Notes: a model not told the origin generated them from the sequence alone. DNA of 64,000 nt from Streptomyces sp. NBC_01210 (GCF_036010325.1 NZ_CP108549.1:8742001-8806000); one strand, 5' to 3'; counted from the stretch's first letter, positions 35,926 to 45,191 are shown. Program-made: numbers and translations.

Positions 35926-35953
35926 GTCAAGCCCCGAAATCCAGGGGCAGGAC
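35926..35953 (+). promoter_or_regulatory. Shared 28-bp palindrome, copy D (upstream of the carrier/membrane synthetase gene)
   Basis: GTCAAGCCCC, GAAATCCA, GGGGCAGGAC, then 20 bases to TACTGGAG (35974-35981), followed 64 bases later by the GTG start at 36046. Eight of ten arm positions pair. Confidence 0.75.
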
Positions 35954-36045
35954 AGGAACTCCCCGGCCGGGCCTACTGGAGAGGCGGGACTCAAGAATCC
36001 GTCCGCACTGACCGACGCTGATCGAAACGCACTCAAGGAGCTCAC

Positions 36046-38628
36046 GTGCCAGGGAAATCCATCGAGGTCCTGACGGCCGATCCGGCTGAAATCTCGACCA
36101 TCCACAACGCCGCGTACACCGGGCCGACGACCGGCACCGAGAGCGTCCTGGCCGAGGTGCTGGCAGGCATCGTGCACGTCGAGCAGGTGCACCTCGACAG
36201 CCACTTCTTCCATGACCTGGGCGCCGACTCCCTGGTGATGGCCCAGTTCTGCGCCCGGGTCAGAAAGCGGGCGGACCTGCCCTCGATGTCGATGAAGGAC
36301 ATCTATCGAAACCCCACAATCCGAACGCTGGCCGCCGCGCTCACCGACGCCGCGCCCGCCCCCGTCCCGCCGCCGACCCCGTCGCCGGCCGAGGTACCGA
36401 CTGAGGTGCCGGCACCGGCCGGCACGCTGCGCTATGTCCTCTGCGGCACGTTGCAGCTCCTGATCTTCCTCGGATACTCCTACCTCACCGCCCTTGTCGC
36501 CGTCCGAGGCTACGAGTGGATCTCCGCCGGCTCCGGTCTGCTCGACGCCTATCTGCGGTCGGTCCTGTTCGCCGGCGCGAGCTTCCTGGGCCTGTGCACC
36601 CTTCCAGTCCTGGCGAAGTGGGTGCTCATCGGCCGCTGGAATGCCGGGGAGTTCCCCGTGTGGAGCCTGGGCTACCTGCGCTTCTGGGTCGTCAAGACCC
36701 TGATCCGCACCAGCCCCCTGCGTCTGTTCGCCGGTTCACCGCTCTACGTGCTGTACCTGAGGGCACTGGGCGCGCGGATCGGCAAAAGCGTCACCATCCT
36801 CTCCCGCGCGATTCCGGTATGCACCGACCTGCTCACCATCGGTGACGGCACGGTCGTCCGCAAGGACGTGCTCTTCTCCTGCTACCGCGCCCACGCCGGC
36901 CTGATCCAGACCGGCACGGTCACCCTCGGCAAGGACGTGCTTGTCAGCGAGCACACGGTGCTCGACATCGAGACCTCGATGGGCGACGGGGCCCAGCTGG
37001 GCCACGCCTCTTCCCTGCACGCCGGGCAGGCCGTGCCGGACGGCGAGCGCCGGCACGGGTCCCCGGCGCAGCGGACCGAGGTGGACTACCGGGCAGTCGA
37101 CCCCGCCGACTGCGACACCTTCAAAAGGGCCGTCTACAGCGTTCTGCAGCTGCTGAACACACTGGTTGTGTACCTGCCGCTGGCGATGGGCGGCGTGAGC
37201 GTACTGCGCGCCGAAGTCCCACAGTTCCATGCGCTGCTGAACCCGGAGCCTGCGGCTTTCACGAGCTGGACGTTCTACCTCGACGCCCTGACCGCCTCCT
37301 TCGTGCTCTTCTTCGGCGCTGCGCTCGCCGGCCTCCTCGTCGTGGGCACGGTGCCGCGCGTGCTCAACCTCGCCATCAAGGCGGACAAGGCCTATCCGCT
37401 GTACGGCTTCCACTACGGAATCCAGCGGGCGATCGCCCTCATGACCAACAGGAAGTTCTTCGCCACGCTCTTCGGGGACAGCTCCAGCATCGTCCACTAT
37501 CTGCGCTACCTCGGATACGACCTGTCCCGCGTCGAGCAGACCGGGTCGAACTTCGGCACGGAAGTGAAGCACGAGAGTCCGTATCTGAGCTCCGTCGGCA
37601 GCGGAACCATGGTCGCCGACGGGCTGTCCATCATGAACGCCGACTTCTCGAGCACGTCCTTCCGCGTGTCCCGGGTGTCGATCGGGCCCCGCAACTTCCT
37701 CGGGAACCGGGTCGCCTATCCCTCGCAGGGCAAGACCGGCGACAACTGCCTGCTCGCGACGAAGGTCATGGTCCCGATCGACGGACCGGTGCGGGAGGGC
37801 GTCGGCCTGCTGGGCTCGCCCAGCTTCGAGATCCCGCGCACGGTCGAGCGTGACAACAAGTTCAACCACCTGGAGAGCGGCGACGAGCTGCACCGCCGCC
37901 TCGCCGCCAAGAACAAGCACAATGCCGTCACCGCGGGGCTGTACCTGCTGGCGCGGTGGGTCCATCTCTTCGTGATCACCCTCATCGCCATGGGCGCCGC
38001 GGACCTCTACCCCTCGCTCGGTGCGTCGGTGATCGCGCTGGCCGGTGTCCTTACCCTCCTGTTCACCGTCGTCTACTTCGCACTGATCGAACGGGCCGCC
38101 ACGGGATTCAAGGCCTTGAAACCGCTGTACTGCTCGATCTACGAGCCCTCCTTCTGGCGGCATGAACGCTTCTGGAAGATGGCTTCGGTCGATTACGTCG
38201 AGGTCTTCAACGGCACCCCCTTCAAGAACGTGATCTGGCGGCTGCTGGGGGTCCGGCTCGGCAAGCGGGTCTTTGACGACGGCTGCTTCTTCCCAGAGCG
38301 GACGCTCGTCACCATCGGCGACGACAGCACGCTGAATGCGGGGACCGTGATCCAGTGCCACTCGCAGGAGGACGGTGCCTTCAAGTCCGGCCACAGCACG
38401 CTCGGTGCCCACTGCACCCTCGGGGTCGGCGCCTTCGTCCACTACGGCGTGACGATCGGCGACGGCGCGGTGCTCGCCCCCGACTCCTTCCTCATGAAAG
38501 GCGAGGAAATCCCCCGGCACACCGGGTGGGGCGGAAACCCGGCCCGGGAAATGCGCGACAACAAGGCTGATCTGCCGGCCCGCCAAGACAGCAACGACAC
38601 ATACGCCGCCACGGCAGGCGGCAACTGA
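36046..38628 (+). CDS. Carrier domain-membrane-hexapeptide protein, Pls-type poly(amino acid) synthetase subunit
   Basis: 860 residues. Residues 30-100 form a peptidyl-carrier domain with the phosphopantetheine serine in LGADSLVMAQF (Ser62), then a Pro-rich linker. Six transmembrane helices at about 128-152, 168-192, 363-386, 408-435, 628-652 and 657-682 enclose three soluble left-handed beta-helix (hexapeptide) segments at about 240-330, 515-600 and 735-825 (IGDGTVV, LGKDVLV, IGDGAVL). This is the layout of the C-terminal part of epsilon-poly-L-lysine synthetase (Pls) and of NRPS terminal-domain proteins, where the tandem domains join amino acids iteratively. The adenylation domain is on the next gene. 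GTG start, AAGGAG 5 bases upstream. Copy D palindrome in the promoter. Confidence 0.88.
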   Translation: MPGKSIEVLTADPAEISTIHNAAYTGPTTGTESVLAEVLAGIVHVEQVHLDSHFFHDLGADSLVMAQFCARVRKRADLPSMSMKDIYRNPTIRTLAAALTDAAPAPVPPPTPSPAEVPTEVPAPAGTLRYVLCGTLQLLIFLGYSYLTALVAVRGYEWISAGSGLLDAYLRSVLFAGASFLGLCTLPVLAKWVLIGRWNAGEFPVWSLGYLRFWVVKTLIRTSPLRLFAGSPLYVLYLRALGARIGKSVTILSRAIPVCTDLLTIGDGTVVRKDVLFSCYRAHAGLIQTGTVTLGKDVLVSEHTVLDIETSMGDGAQLGHASSLHAGQAVPDGERRHGSPAQRTEVDYRAVDPADCDTFKRAVYSVLQLLNTLVVYLPLAMGGVSVLRAEVPQFHALLNPEPAAFTSWTFYLDALTASFVLFFGAALAGLLVVGTVPRVLNLAIKADKAYPLYGFHYGIQRAIALMTNRKFFATLFGDSSSIVHYLRYLGYDLSRVEQTGSNFGTEVKHESPYLSSVGSGTMVADGLSIMNADFSSTSFRVSRVSIGPRNFLGNRVAYPSQGKTGDNCLLATKVMVPIDGPVREGVGLLGSPSFEIPRTVERDNKFNHLESGDELHRRLAAKNKHNAVTAGLYLLARWVHLFVITLIAMGAADLYPSLGASVIALAGVLTLLFTVVYFALIERAATGFKALKPLYCSIYEPSFWRHERFWKMASVDYVEVFNGTPFKNVIWRLLGVRLGKRVFDDGCFFPERTLVTIGDDSTLNAGTVIQCHSQEDGAFKSGHSTLGAHCTLGVGAFVHYGVTIGDGAVLAPDSFLMKGEEIPRHTGWGGNPAREMRDNKADLPARQDSNDTYAATAGGN

Positions 38629-38664
38629 CACCGCGGCAACAGCAACAAGCGGAGGAAAGATCCA

Positions 38665-41175
38665 ATGGGAACGCAACCGATTCGCATGGAGGCCGGCCGG
38701 GAGTTCTGGCGCGGCGTACTGACAGTCGGCGGTTTCACCCCCGCCCCACGCTGGACCCTCAACCCCGTGAACGGCGTGGGGGAGTATAAGACGACAGTCC
38801 CCGACGACATCATGACGGCGTCGCACCGACTGGCGAACGAGCTGGCACTGCCGCTCGGTTCGGTACTGCTGGCGGCGCATGCCAAGGTGCTCTCGGCGCT
38901 GTCCGGCGAGCAGGAGATCACCACCGGCTACGTCGTCGCCGCCGAGGCCAGCCAACCGCTGCCGTGTCGGTTGACCACCGCACCTGACTCGTGGCGGGCG
39001 CTGCTGCTGAACACCCATCAAGTCGCCTCGGAACTGCTGGCGCACAAGGATTTCCCGGTCGGTGATCTGTGGCGCGAGCTGGAGCTGGGCGAACGGTCGC
39101 TCGAGACCGCGTTCGATCCGACCGGTGACGGCGGCGATCTCGCCGAAGGCACCGCGCTGGAGGTGGGATTCCCCCGCCGCGGCGACCAACTCGCGCTGCG
39201 GCTGCGCTACCGCACCGACGTCCTGGACGCGGACTGCGCCGCCAGGATCGCCGGCTACCACCTCACCGCACTCGCCCTGATCGCCGCCGACCCCGATGCC
39301 GGCCACGGGCGGCAGAGCCTGCTGTCCGACGAGGAACTCCGCTTCCAGCTCGAGGGGCTGGCCGGACCGCGCCGGGAGTTGCCGGACCGCCGGGTGCACG
39401 AGCTGTTCGAGGAGCGGGTGCGGGCGCATCCGGACGCCGTCGCAGCCGTGCACGGCGAGAGGCAGTGGACCTACCGGGAACTCAACACCCGGGCGAACCG
39501 GCTGGCACACGCCCTGCAGGCCCGCGGCCTTGCCCGCGAAGGCGTCGTCGCGGTGGTGACCGAGCGCAACCTCAACTGGCTGGCCGCCGTCCTCGCGGTC
39601 TTCAAGGCCGGCGGCGCATACCTGCCCATCGAGCCGCACTTCCCGGCCGGGCGCATCGCGACCACACTGGCCCGCGCCGAATGCGGCCTCGTGCTGACCG
39701 AACCCGGCAGCACCACCACCCTCGACCAGGCCCTGACCACGCTGCCCGCCATGCAGACGCTCTTCGTCGACACGGCCTACGAAGAAGACCATGCCGACGA
39801 TGATCCCGGTATCGCCGTAGCCGCGGACCAGCTCGCCTACATCTACTTCACCTCCGGCTCCACGGGCGAGCCGAAGGGGGCGATGTGTGAGCACGCGGGC
39901 ATGCTCAATCATCTGTTCGCCAAGATCGACGATCTGGGGATCGGCGAGGGGCAGGTGGTGGCCCAGACCGCGCCGCAGTGCTTCGACATCTCGCTGTGGC
40001 AGCTGGTTTCCGCGCTCCTGGTCGGCGGGCGGACCCTGCTGGTCGAGCAGGAAGTCATCCTGGATGCCCAACAGTTCCTCGACACGATCGTCGACGGCCG
40101 GGTCGGCGTGCTCCAAGTGGTGCCGTCCTACCTTGAAGTCGTCCTGTCCAGTCTGGAGCAACGCCCCCGCGAACTGCCGGACCTGCGGTGCGTCTCGGTG
40201 ACCGGTGAGGCGCTGAAGAAGGAGCTCGCCGAGCGCTGGTTCACCGCCCAGCCCGGGATCGGGCTGGTCAACGCCTACGGGCTGACGGAGACCTCGGACG
40301 ACACCAACCACGAGGTGATGGACCGGGTGCCGGACCGGATCCTGCTCGGCCGTCCGGTCAACAACGTGCACGTGTACGTCGTCGACGAACACCTCACACC
40401 CGTACCGCTCGGCGCCCCCGGCGAGATTGTCTTCTCCGGAGTCTGTGTCGGCCGCGGGTATGTCAACGACCCTGAGCGGACCCGGCTGGCCTTCATGGCG
40501 GATCCGCACCGAAAGGGCCAGCGGCTCTACCGGGGCGGTGACTTCGGCCGCTGGCACCCGTCGGGGAAGCTGGAGTTCCTCGGCCGCCGCGATGCCCAGG
40601 TCAAGATCCGCGGCTTCCGGATCGAGATCGGCGAGATCGAGAACACCCTGCTGCGCCTCCCCAGTGTCCGCGACGGCGCGGTGGTGGTCGCCGAGCGGGC
40701 CGACCAGAGCAAGCAGCTGGCGGCCTTCTACTGCAGCCCTGAGCCCCTCGAGCCCGGCATCCTGCAGGACCGCTTGGCCGTCTCACTGCCCGCGTACATG
40801 GTCCCGTCGGCCTTCCACTGGCGGGACAGTCTGCCGCTGACCGCCAACAGCAAGATCGACAAGAAGAAGCTGTGCGCGCTCGCCCTGGAACTCGGCACCG
40901 GCGAGGACGATCACGAGCCGCCGGCCACGCCGACCGAACAGCGGCTGGCGGCCGTCTGGGCGACGGTGCTCGGCATCGCGCAGGACCGGATCGGACGGCG
41001 GGACCACTTCTTCGACCGGGGCGGCACCTCACTGTCGGCGGTGAAGCTTGCGATTGCCCTGGACCGCGCCGTGTCCCCCAAGGATGTCACCAGCCACCCG
41101 GTCCTCGCCGACCTCGCCCAACTGGTCGACGACAGACCCCAGCGACACGCAACCGAACTACTGGCCTCCTCCTGA
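38665..41175 (+). CDS. NRPS adenylation-carrier protein (A-T) with partial condensation-like N-terminus
   Basis: 836 residues. Residues 1-235 resemble the C-terminal half of a condensation domain and lack HHxxxDG. Adenylation core: FTSGSTGEPKG (395-405), NAYGLTETSDD (536-546), GEIVFSG, YRGGDFGRW (622-630), VKIRGFRIEIGEIE, and A10 Lys730 (NSKIDKK). The carrier domain has FFDRGGTSL (Ser789). Specificity residues mapped by hand to GrsA numbering: D441, I442, W445, Q484, S511, T513, A537, D545, D546, K730, i.e. DIWQSTADDK. Two acidic pocket residues fit a basic side chain such as Dap. ATG 38665 has GGAGGAAAG upstream, 36 bases after the membrane subunit's stop. Confidence 0.9.
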   Translation: MGTQPIRMEAGREFWRGVLTVGGFTPAPRWTLNPVNGVGEYKTTVPDDIMTASHRLANELALPLGSVLLAAHAKVLSALSGEQEITTGYVVAAEASQPLPCRLTTAPDSWRALLLNTHQVASELLAHKDFPVGDLWRELELGERSLETAFDPTGDGGDLAEGTALEVGFPRRGDQLALRLRYRTDVLDADCAARIAGYHLTALALIAADPDAGHGRQSLLSDEELRFQLEGLAGPRRELPDRRVHELFEERVRAHPDAVAAVHGERQWTYRELNTRANRLAHALQARGLAREGVVAVVTERNLNWLAAVLAVFKAGGAYLPIEPHFPAGRIATTLARAECGLVLTEPGSTTTLDQALTTLPAMQTLFVDTAYEEDHADDDPGIAVAADQLAYIYFTSGSTGEPKGAMCEHAGMLNHLFAKIDDLGIGEGQVVAQTAPQCFDISLWQLVSALLVGGRTLLVEQEVILDAQQFLDTIVDGRVGVLQVVPSYLEVVLSSLEQRPRELPDLRCVSVTGEALKKELAERWFTAQPGIGLVNAYGLTETSDDTNHEVMDRVPDRILLGRPVNNVHVYVVDEHLTPVPLGAPGEIVFSGVCVGRGYVNDPERTRLAFMADPHRKGQRLYRGGDFGRWHPSGKLEFLGRRDAQVKIRGFRIEIGEIENTLLRLPSVRDGAVVVAERADQSKQLAAFYCSPEPLEPGILQDRLAVSLPAYMVPSAFHWRDSLPLTANSKIDKKKLCALALELGTGEDDHEPPATPTEQRLAAVWATVLGIAQDRIGRRDHFFDRGGTSLSAVKLAIALDRAVSPKDVTSHPVLADLAQLVDDRPQRHATELLASS

Positions 41176-41197
41176 ACCACATCGAAAGGAAAGCACC

Positions 41198-42179
41198 GTG
41201 CCGTACTCGACCCCGGCGTGCCTGCTCAACGTGGACCTGCATCCCGGCAAACCCGCGATCCTGCACACCGACGCCCCCGACGACGCGCCGGGCTGGGCGG
41301 CCGAACATCGCCACAACCTGCGCTCCCTCGTCACCGAACACGGCGTGCTCCTCATCCGCGGCCTGCAGCTCCGCGACGCGGACCAGGCCGGCGCCGTCCT
41401 CCGCCGCCTGGCCTCCGCCCTGATGACCGACAAGGAAGCTTTCGCCCCCCGCCAGACCTACACCCCGGGCGTGTACTCCTCCTCGACCTGGCCGCCGAAC
41501 CAGCCGATGTGCATGCACCACGAACTCAGCTACACCCTTCATCCCCCCGGTCTCATGCTGTTTGCCTGCCTGACCGCACCCACCACCGGCGGAGCCACCG
41601 CCATCGCCGACGCCCCCACCGTGCTCGAGGCACTGCCGCCCGAACTGGTCCACCGGTTCGAACAGGAAGGCTGGCTGCTCACCCGCACCTACAACGACGA
41701 GATCGGCGCCCCCTGCGCCGAGGCCTTCGGCACCGACGACCGGACCGCCATCGAGGACTACTGCCGCGCAGGCGCCATCGAATTCGCCTGGCAACCCGAC
41801 GGCAGTCTGCGCACCCGCCAGCGCCGCCCCGCAGTGACGGCCCACCCGGTCACCGGCCGCCGCTGCTGGTTCAACCAGATCGCCTTCCTCAACGAATGGA
41901 TACCTCATCGACGTCTACGGCGCCGAGGGACTGCCGTTCAACACCCGCTTCGGAGGCGGCGACCCCATCGGCCCGGACATCATCGAGCTCCTCAACGACA
42001 CCTACACGGCTCACACCACCCGCGAGCCGTGGCAGGCCGGCGACCTCATGCTCGTCGACAATGTGCGCACCGCGCACAGCAGGGAGGCCTTCCAAGGACC
42101 ACGCGAGGTACTCGTCGCGATGGCCGAGCCGCTGCGCCTGGCCGAGTGCCCGCCGACGACCGAGGTAAGCGCCGGATGA
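41198..42179 (+). pseudogene. TauD/AsnO-like Fe(II)/2-oxoglutarate dioxygenase, frameshifted
   Basis: The first 234 codons (GTG 41198, GAAAGGA upstream) give a TauD-type fold with the metal motif CMHHELSYT (His107-x-Glu109). At 41900 the frame shifts: FNQIAFLNEW is followed in another frame by YLIDVYGAEGLPFNTRFGGG and VDNVRTAHSREAFQGPREVL, which carries the distal metal His and the 2-oxoglutarate Arg. About eight residues usual in relatives between the two parts are missing, consistent with a small out-of-frame deletion. Unless this is a sequencing error, the enzyme lacks its C-terminal third. The family hydroxylates amino acids (clavaminate synthase, AsnO, VioC). Its stop overlaps a possible sbnB start by ATGA. 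Confidence 0.85.
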
Positions 42180-42211
42180 CTACCGTCCGTTCCACCGCAA
42201 GGGAGCCCGCC

Positions 42212-43246
42212 ATGTCCCAGCCGCACACCGTGCCACCGTTCGCAGTGATCTCCGGCGCCCAGGTCCAGCACGCCCTGCAGGACCGGGAAAAGCAGATCGT
42301 GGACCTCGTCGAGGCCACCTACCAGCTGCACGCCGCCGGAGAGTCGGTCAACCCACCCTCCTACTTCCTGCGCTTCCCCGACCGCCCCTCCTCCCGGATC
42401 ATCGCGCTGCCCGCCTCGATCGGCGGGCAAGTGCGGGTGGACGGCCTCAAATGGATCTCCAGCTTCCCCGACAACGTCCAGGCTGGCATTCCCAGGGCCT
42501 CCGCAGTCCTGATCCTCAATGACCACGACACCGGCTACCCCTTCGCCTGCCTGGAAAGCTCCATCATCAGCGCCACCCGCACCGCCGCATCGGCCGCCCT
42601 CGCCGCCGACCACCTCACCCGAAACCGACAACGGCCCACCCGCATCGGCTTCTTCGGCACAGGCCTGATCGCCCGCTACATCCACACCTTCCTGACCGGC
42701 ACCGGCTGGACCTTCGACGAGACCGGCGTCCACGACCTGTCACCCGACAGCGCCGCCGGCTTCCGCGACTACCTCCAACAGACCGGCACGGCCGGACAGA
42801 TCACCGTGCACGACAGCCCCGAGGAACTGATCCGCTCCAGCGACCTCGTCGTCTTCGCCACCATCGCCGGCGAGCCGCACATCAGCGACCCGGCCTGGTT
42901 CGACCACAACCCCCTGGTTCTGCACGTGTCCCTGCGCGACCTCGCACCCGAGATCATCCTCGCCTCAACCAACATCGTCGACGACGTCGAACACTGCCTC
43001 AAAGCCAACACCTCTCCGCATCTGGCCGAACAGCTCACCGGCAACCGCGACTTCCTCCAAGGCACACTTGACGACGTCATGACCGGACGAGTGACACCCC
43101 CCATGGACCGGCCACTGGTGTTCTCACCCTTCGGCCTCGGAGTACTCGACCTCGCCGTCGGCAAATACGTCTACGACGAGACGGCCCGCTCCGGGCAGCT
43201 CCACGTCATCGAGGACTTCTTCCACGACCTGCGCCGGCACGGATAA
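42212..43246 (+). CDS. sbnB: 2,3-diaminopropionate biosynthesis protein SbnB (ornithine cyclodeaminase fold)
   Basis: 344 residues. Substrate-binding N-terminus (NPPSYFLRFPDRPSSRIIAL, GGQVRVDGLKWISSFPDNVQ) and Rossmann domain with IGFFGTGLIARYIHTFL, DLVVFATIAGEPHI. SbnB oxidatively cleaves ACEGA with NAD+, giving L-2,3-diaminopropionate and 2-oxoglutarate. The 2-oxoglutarate product would be a co-substrate for the neighbouring dioxygenase. ATG 42212 has AAGGGAG at 6 bases; ATG 42176 (12 residues longer) overlaps the dioxygenase stop and is the alternative. Last gene of the synthetase operon. Confidence 0.92.
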   Translation: MSQPHTVPPFAVISGAQVQHALQDREKQIVDLVEATYQLHAAGESVNPPSYFLRFPDRPSSRIIALPASIGGQVRVDGLKWISSFPDNVQAGIPRASAVLILNDHDTGYPFACLESSIISATRTAASAALAADHLTRNRQRPTRIGFFGTGLIARYIHTFLTGTGWTFDETGVHDLSPDSAAGFRDYLQQTGTAGQITVHDSPEELIRSSDLVVFATIAGEPHISDPAWFDHNPLVLHVSLRDLAPEIILASTNIVDDVEHCLKANTSPHLAEQLTGNRDFLQGTLDDVMTGRVTPPMDRPLVFSPFGLGVLDLAVGKYVYDETARSGQLHVIEDFFHDLRRHG

Positions 43247-43398
43247 CCGGCCCACAGCACCCTGCCGCGGAGGAAGAGGCCAATGGGCCTGCCGTATCCG
43301 CTGCCGAAGACCAGGAGCAGAGCGCTCGGCCGCCGGGACAGGCATCGACGGATGTCTGTGCGGAGCCCTGCCCGGGACGGACTGAGGCCGGGATGCAC

Positions 43399-43853
43399 CG
43401 CAGTCGGCATCCCATGGGGGCGTGGCAACGCGTACGCCTGGGTCGAGTCGGTCCGTTCCCGACGGAGGATCGCCGCGCCGTTCGGTGACATCGGCCTGCC
43501 GACCATCGACCCGGCCGACATTGCCGAGGTCGCCGCCGCAGCCCTGAGCGAGGACGGTCACGCCGGGCAGGTTTACGAGTTGACCGGGCCCGCCCTCAGC
43601 ACGCCCCGGCACTCGCCGAAGCCATCGGCGACGCGCTCGGCGAGCCGATCCGATTCATCGAGCAGACCCGGGACGAGGCCCGCGCGCAGATGCTGAAGTT
43701 CATGCCCGAGCCCGTGGTCGAGACCACCCTCGACATCCTTGGCGAGCCCAACCCCGCCGAGCAGCGGATCAGCCCCGACGTCGAGCAGGTCCTCGGCCGC
43801 CCACCCGGACCTTCGCCGAGTGGGCGGCACGGAACATCGGGGCCTTCAGGTGA
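43399..43853 (+). pseudogene. NmrA-like NAD(P)-binding protein remnant
   Basis: Three frames together give the C-terminal half of an NmrA-type oxidoreductase: FGDIGLPTIDPADIAEVAAA and ALSEDGHAGQVYELTGPA, then LAEAIGDALGEPIRFIEQTR and MPEPVVETTLDILGEPNPAE, then RTFAEWAARNIGAFR and stop. Frameshifts near 43605 and 43805. N-terminal Rossmann part missing. Inactive. Confidence 0.75.
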
Positions 43854-44000
43854 CCCACCCCGCTTGTCGGCGTTGAGTGCGCTATCGCCGCTGGGGTCCG
43901 CCTTGTTGCAGGCCCGAGCTGTGCGTGGCCCACCGTTGAGCTCATCGTACGGGCTGAGGTGCAGCGTGACAGGCATAGAGCCTGGCCAGTTGCTCTGTCG

Positions 44001-44354
44001 TCAGCGCGCGTCCCAGCTTGGGCTGGCTGCCTCGTACGCGCACTCGCGACTGATGGTGTGCGAGCCGTTGACTCGTTCGTAACCCGTGCGCTTCAGCTGC
44101 CAGGTGTCGCCCCACGGTGTGGTCTTGCACCAGTAGCTCAGTCGGGCGTAACCGGTGCCGCTGCACCTCGCCCATACCGCGGTGTGGCCGACCCCGACAC
44201 TGCACGTTACGGCCCTGGCGCCTGACGCCCCGCTCTCCACAGCGTGGGCGCTTGCAGCCGCTCCCAGCAAGCCGACACCCGCGAGTACTCCGGATGCCGC
44301 TATGAGGCTGATCTTCCCCCGCAGCGTGCCGCGGTCAGTCTGGTGGAACCGCAT
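44001..44354 (-). CDS. Small secreted cysteine-containing protein
   Basis: 117 residues. Sec signal peptide about 1-39 (ISLIAASGVLAGVGLLGAAA, cleavage after SAHA). Mature part of about 78 residues with four cysteines (VTCSVG, RCSGTG, WCKTTP, ECAYEA) and several Trp/Tyr, typical of a small disulphide-linked exported domain. No family named with confidence. GAGGAGAG precedes the ATG. A CCCGGACA-N9-TGTCCGGG palindrome 130 bases upstream is shared with the secreted-protein gene at 52426. Confidence 0.7.
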   Translation of the reverse strand: MRFHQTDRGTLRGKISLIAASGVLAGVGLLGAAASAHAVESGASGARAVTCSVGVGHTAVWARCSGTGYARLSYWCKTTPWGDTWQLKRTGYERVNGSHTISRECAYEAASPSWDAR

Positions 44355-44484
44355 GAACTCTCCTCACTTCAGATCCGATTCAGCTGGACTGCGTCCGGCC
44401 CCGCAGTTCAGCAGGGTTCATCGGTTGACCGGTCAGCGACGAGCCTTCTGCTGTTGCCGGAGCAGGGCAACGACAAACGGCTGT

Positions 44485-44509
44485 CCCGGACAGCCGCACG
44501 TTGTCCGGG
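44485..44509 (-). promoter_or_regulatory. CCCGGACA-N9-TGTCCGGG palindrome, copy 1
   Basis: Eight-base perfect arms with a 9-base spacer, directly after TTTGACCAG on the minus strand, which could be a -35 element. Copy 2 at 52941 has identical arms and the same TGACCAG lead-in. Confidence 0.7.
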
Positions 44510-44579
44510 CTGGTCAAAGCCATTTCCATATCTTGTCCCGGTCAGATCCGAGCACCGTCACCGTCTGTTCAGGGACCCC

Positions 44580-45120
44580 CACGCCCCTTGCTGGCTCCAC
44601 CACCGGATTCGGCGAATATGGCTCCACCGGCCAATTGAACGGCGAGGTCGAACGCTCCCACCGGATCGATGCCGAAGAGTTCTACCGGCTTCTCGACGGG
44701 GTCATCATTGACGATGCGCGCGTCGATCAGCGTCAGCGGCACAACTCGGCTTGGGGCACGGGCGCTTCGCTGCTCGGCCCCGCGCCGCTGTGGATCCTGC
44801 CGCATCTGCGCCGGATCGTACCGGCCCGGAGCGCAGGTGCGCCGGCACGACGGCGACCACCGTTACGGGGCGCTGCCGCCCAACGCGCTGGACGCGGCCG
44901 GCCGTACCGACACCCCGTCCTGCTGCTCGCGGGTAGCGACAACGGGCTGTGGCTGGACTCCCAGAAGCTCTGCCACGAGGTACTCGCCCAGCGGCAGTCG
45001 CAATTGGACGTGGCGTACACGGAGATTCCCGGCTACGGTCACCCCGACACGTCCCTCGGCCGGGGCGCCGCCCTCGACGTGTTCGGGCACATCTTCGACT
45101 TCCTCGGCAAGCGGCGGTGA
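44580..45120 (+). pseudogene. Alpha/beta-hydrolase C-terminal remnant
   Basis: The end reads PVLLLAGSDNGLWLDSQKLC, HEVLAQRQSQLDVAYTEIPG, YGHPDTSLGRGAALDVFGHI: a late Asp and a catalytic-type His (YGH.D) as in the hydrolase-like C-terminal part of GMC/cholesterol-oxidase relatives. Upstream frames are broken (ALPPNALDAAGRTDTP in another frame). No nucleophile elbow remains. The stop lies 72 bases before the next hydrolase. Confidence 0.5.
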
Positions 45121-45191
45121 CGGACGTCTTCCGGGGCGGCCGGAGGCAGCATCCGGCCGTACCCGGACCACACCTCAGGAGGCAACGACCC

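Noticed and set aside
34279..36021. 580-codon plus-strand frame across sbnA and its promoter
   Set aside because: Antisense to a conserved PLP enzyme and contains the promoter palindromes.
36736..40557. A 1273-codon open frame antisense to the synthetase genes
   Set aside because: It lies exactly opposite two genes with clear domains; composition (Gly, Arg, Val, Glu, His) is that of a third-position GC shadow, and no family is recognisable.
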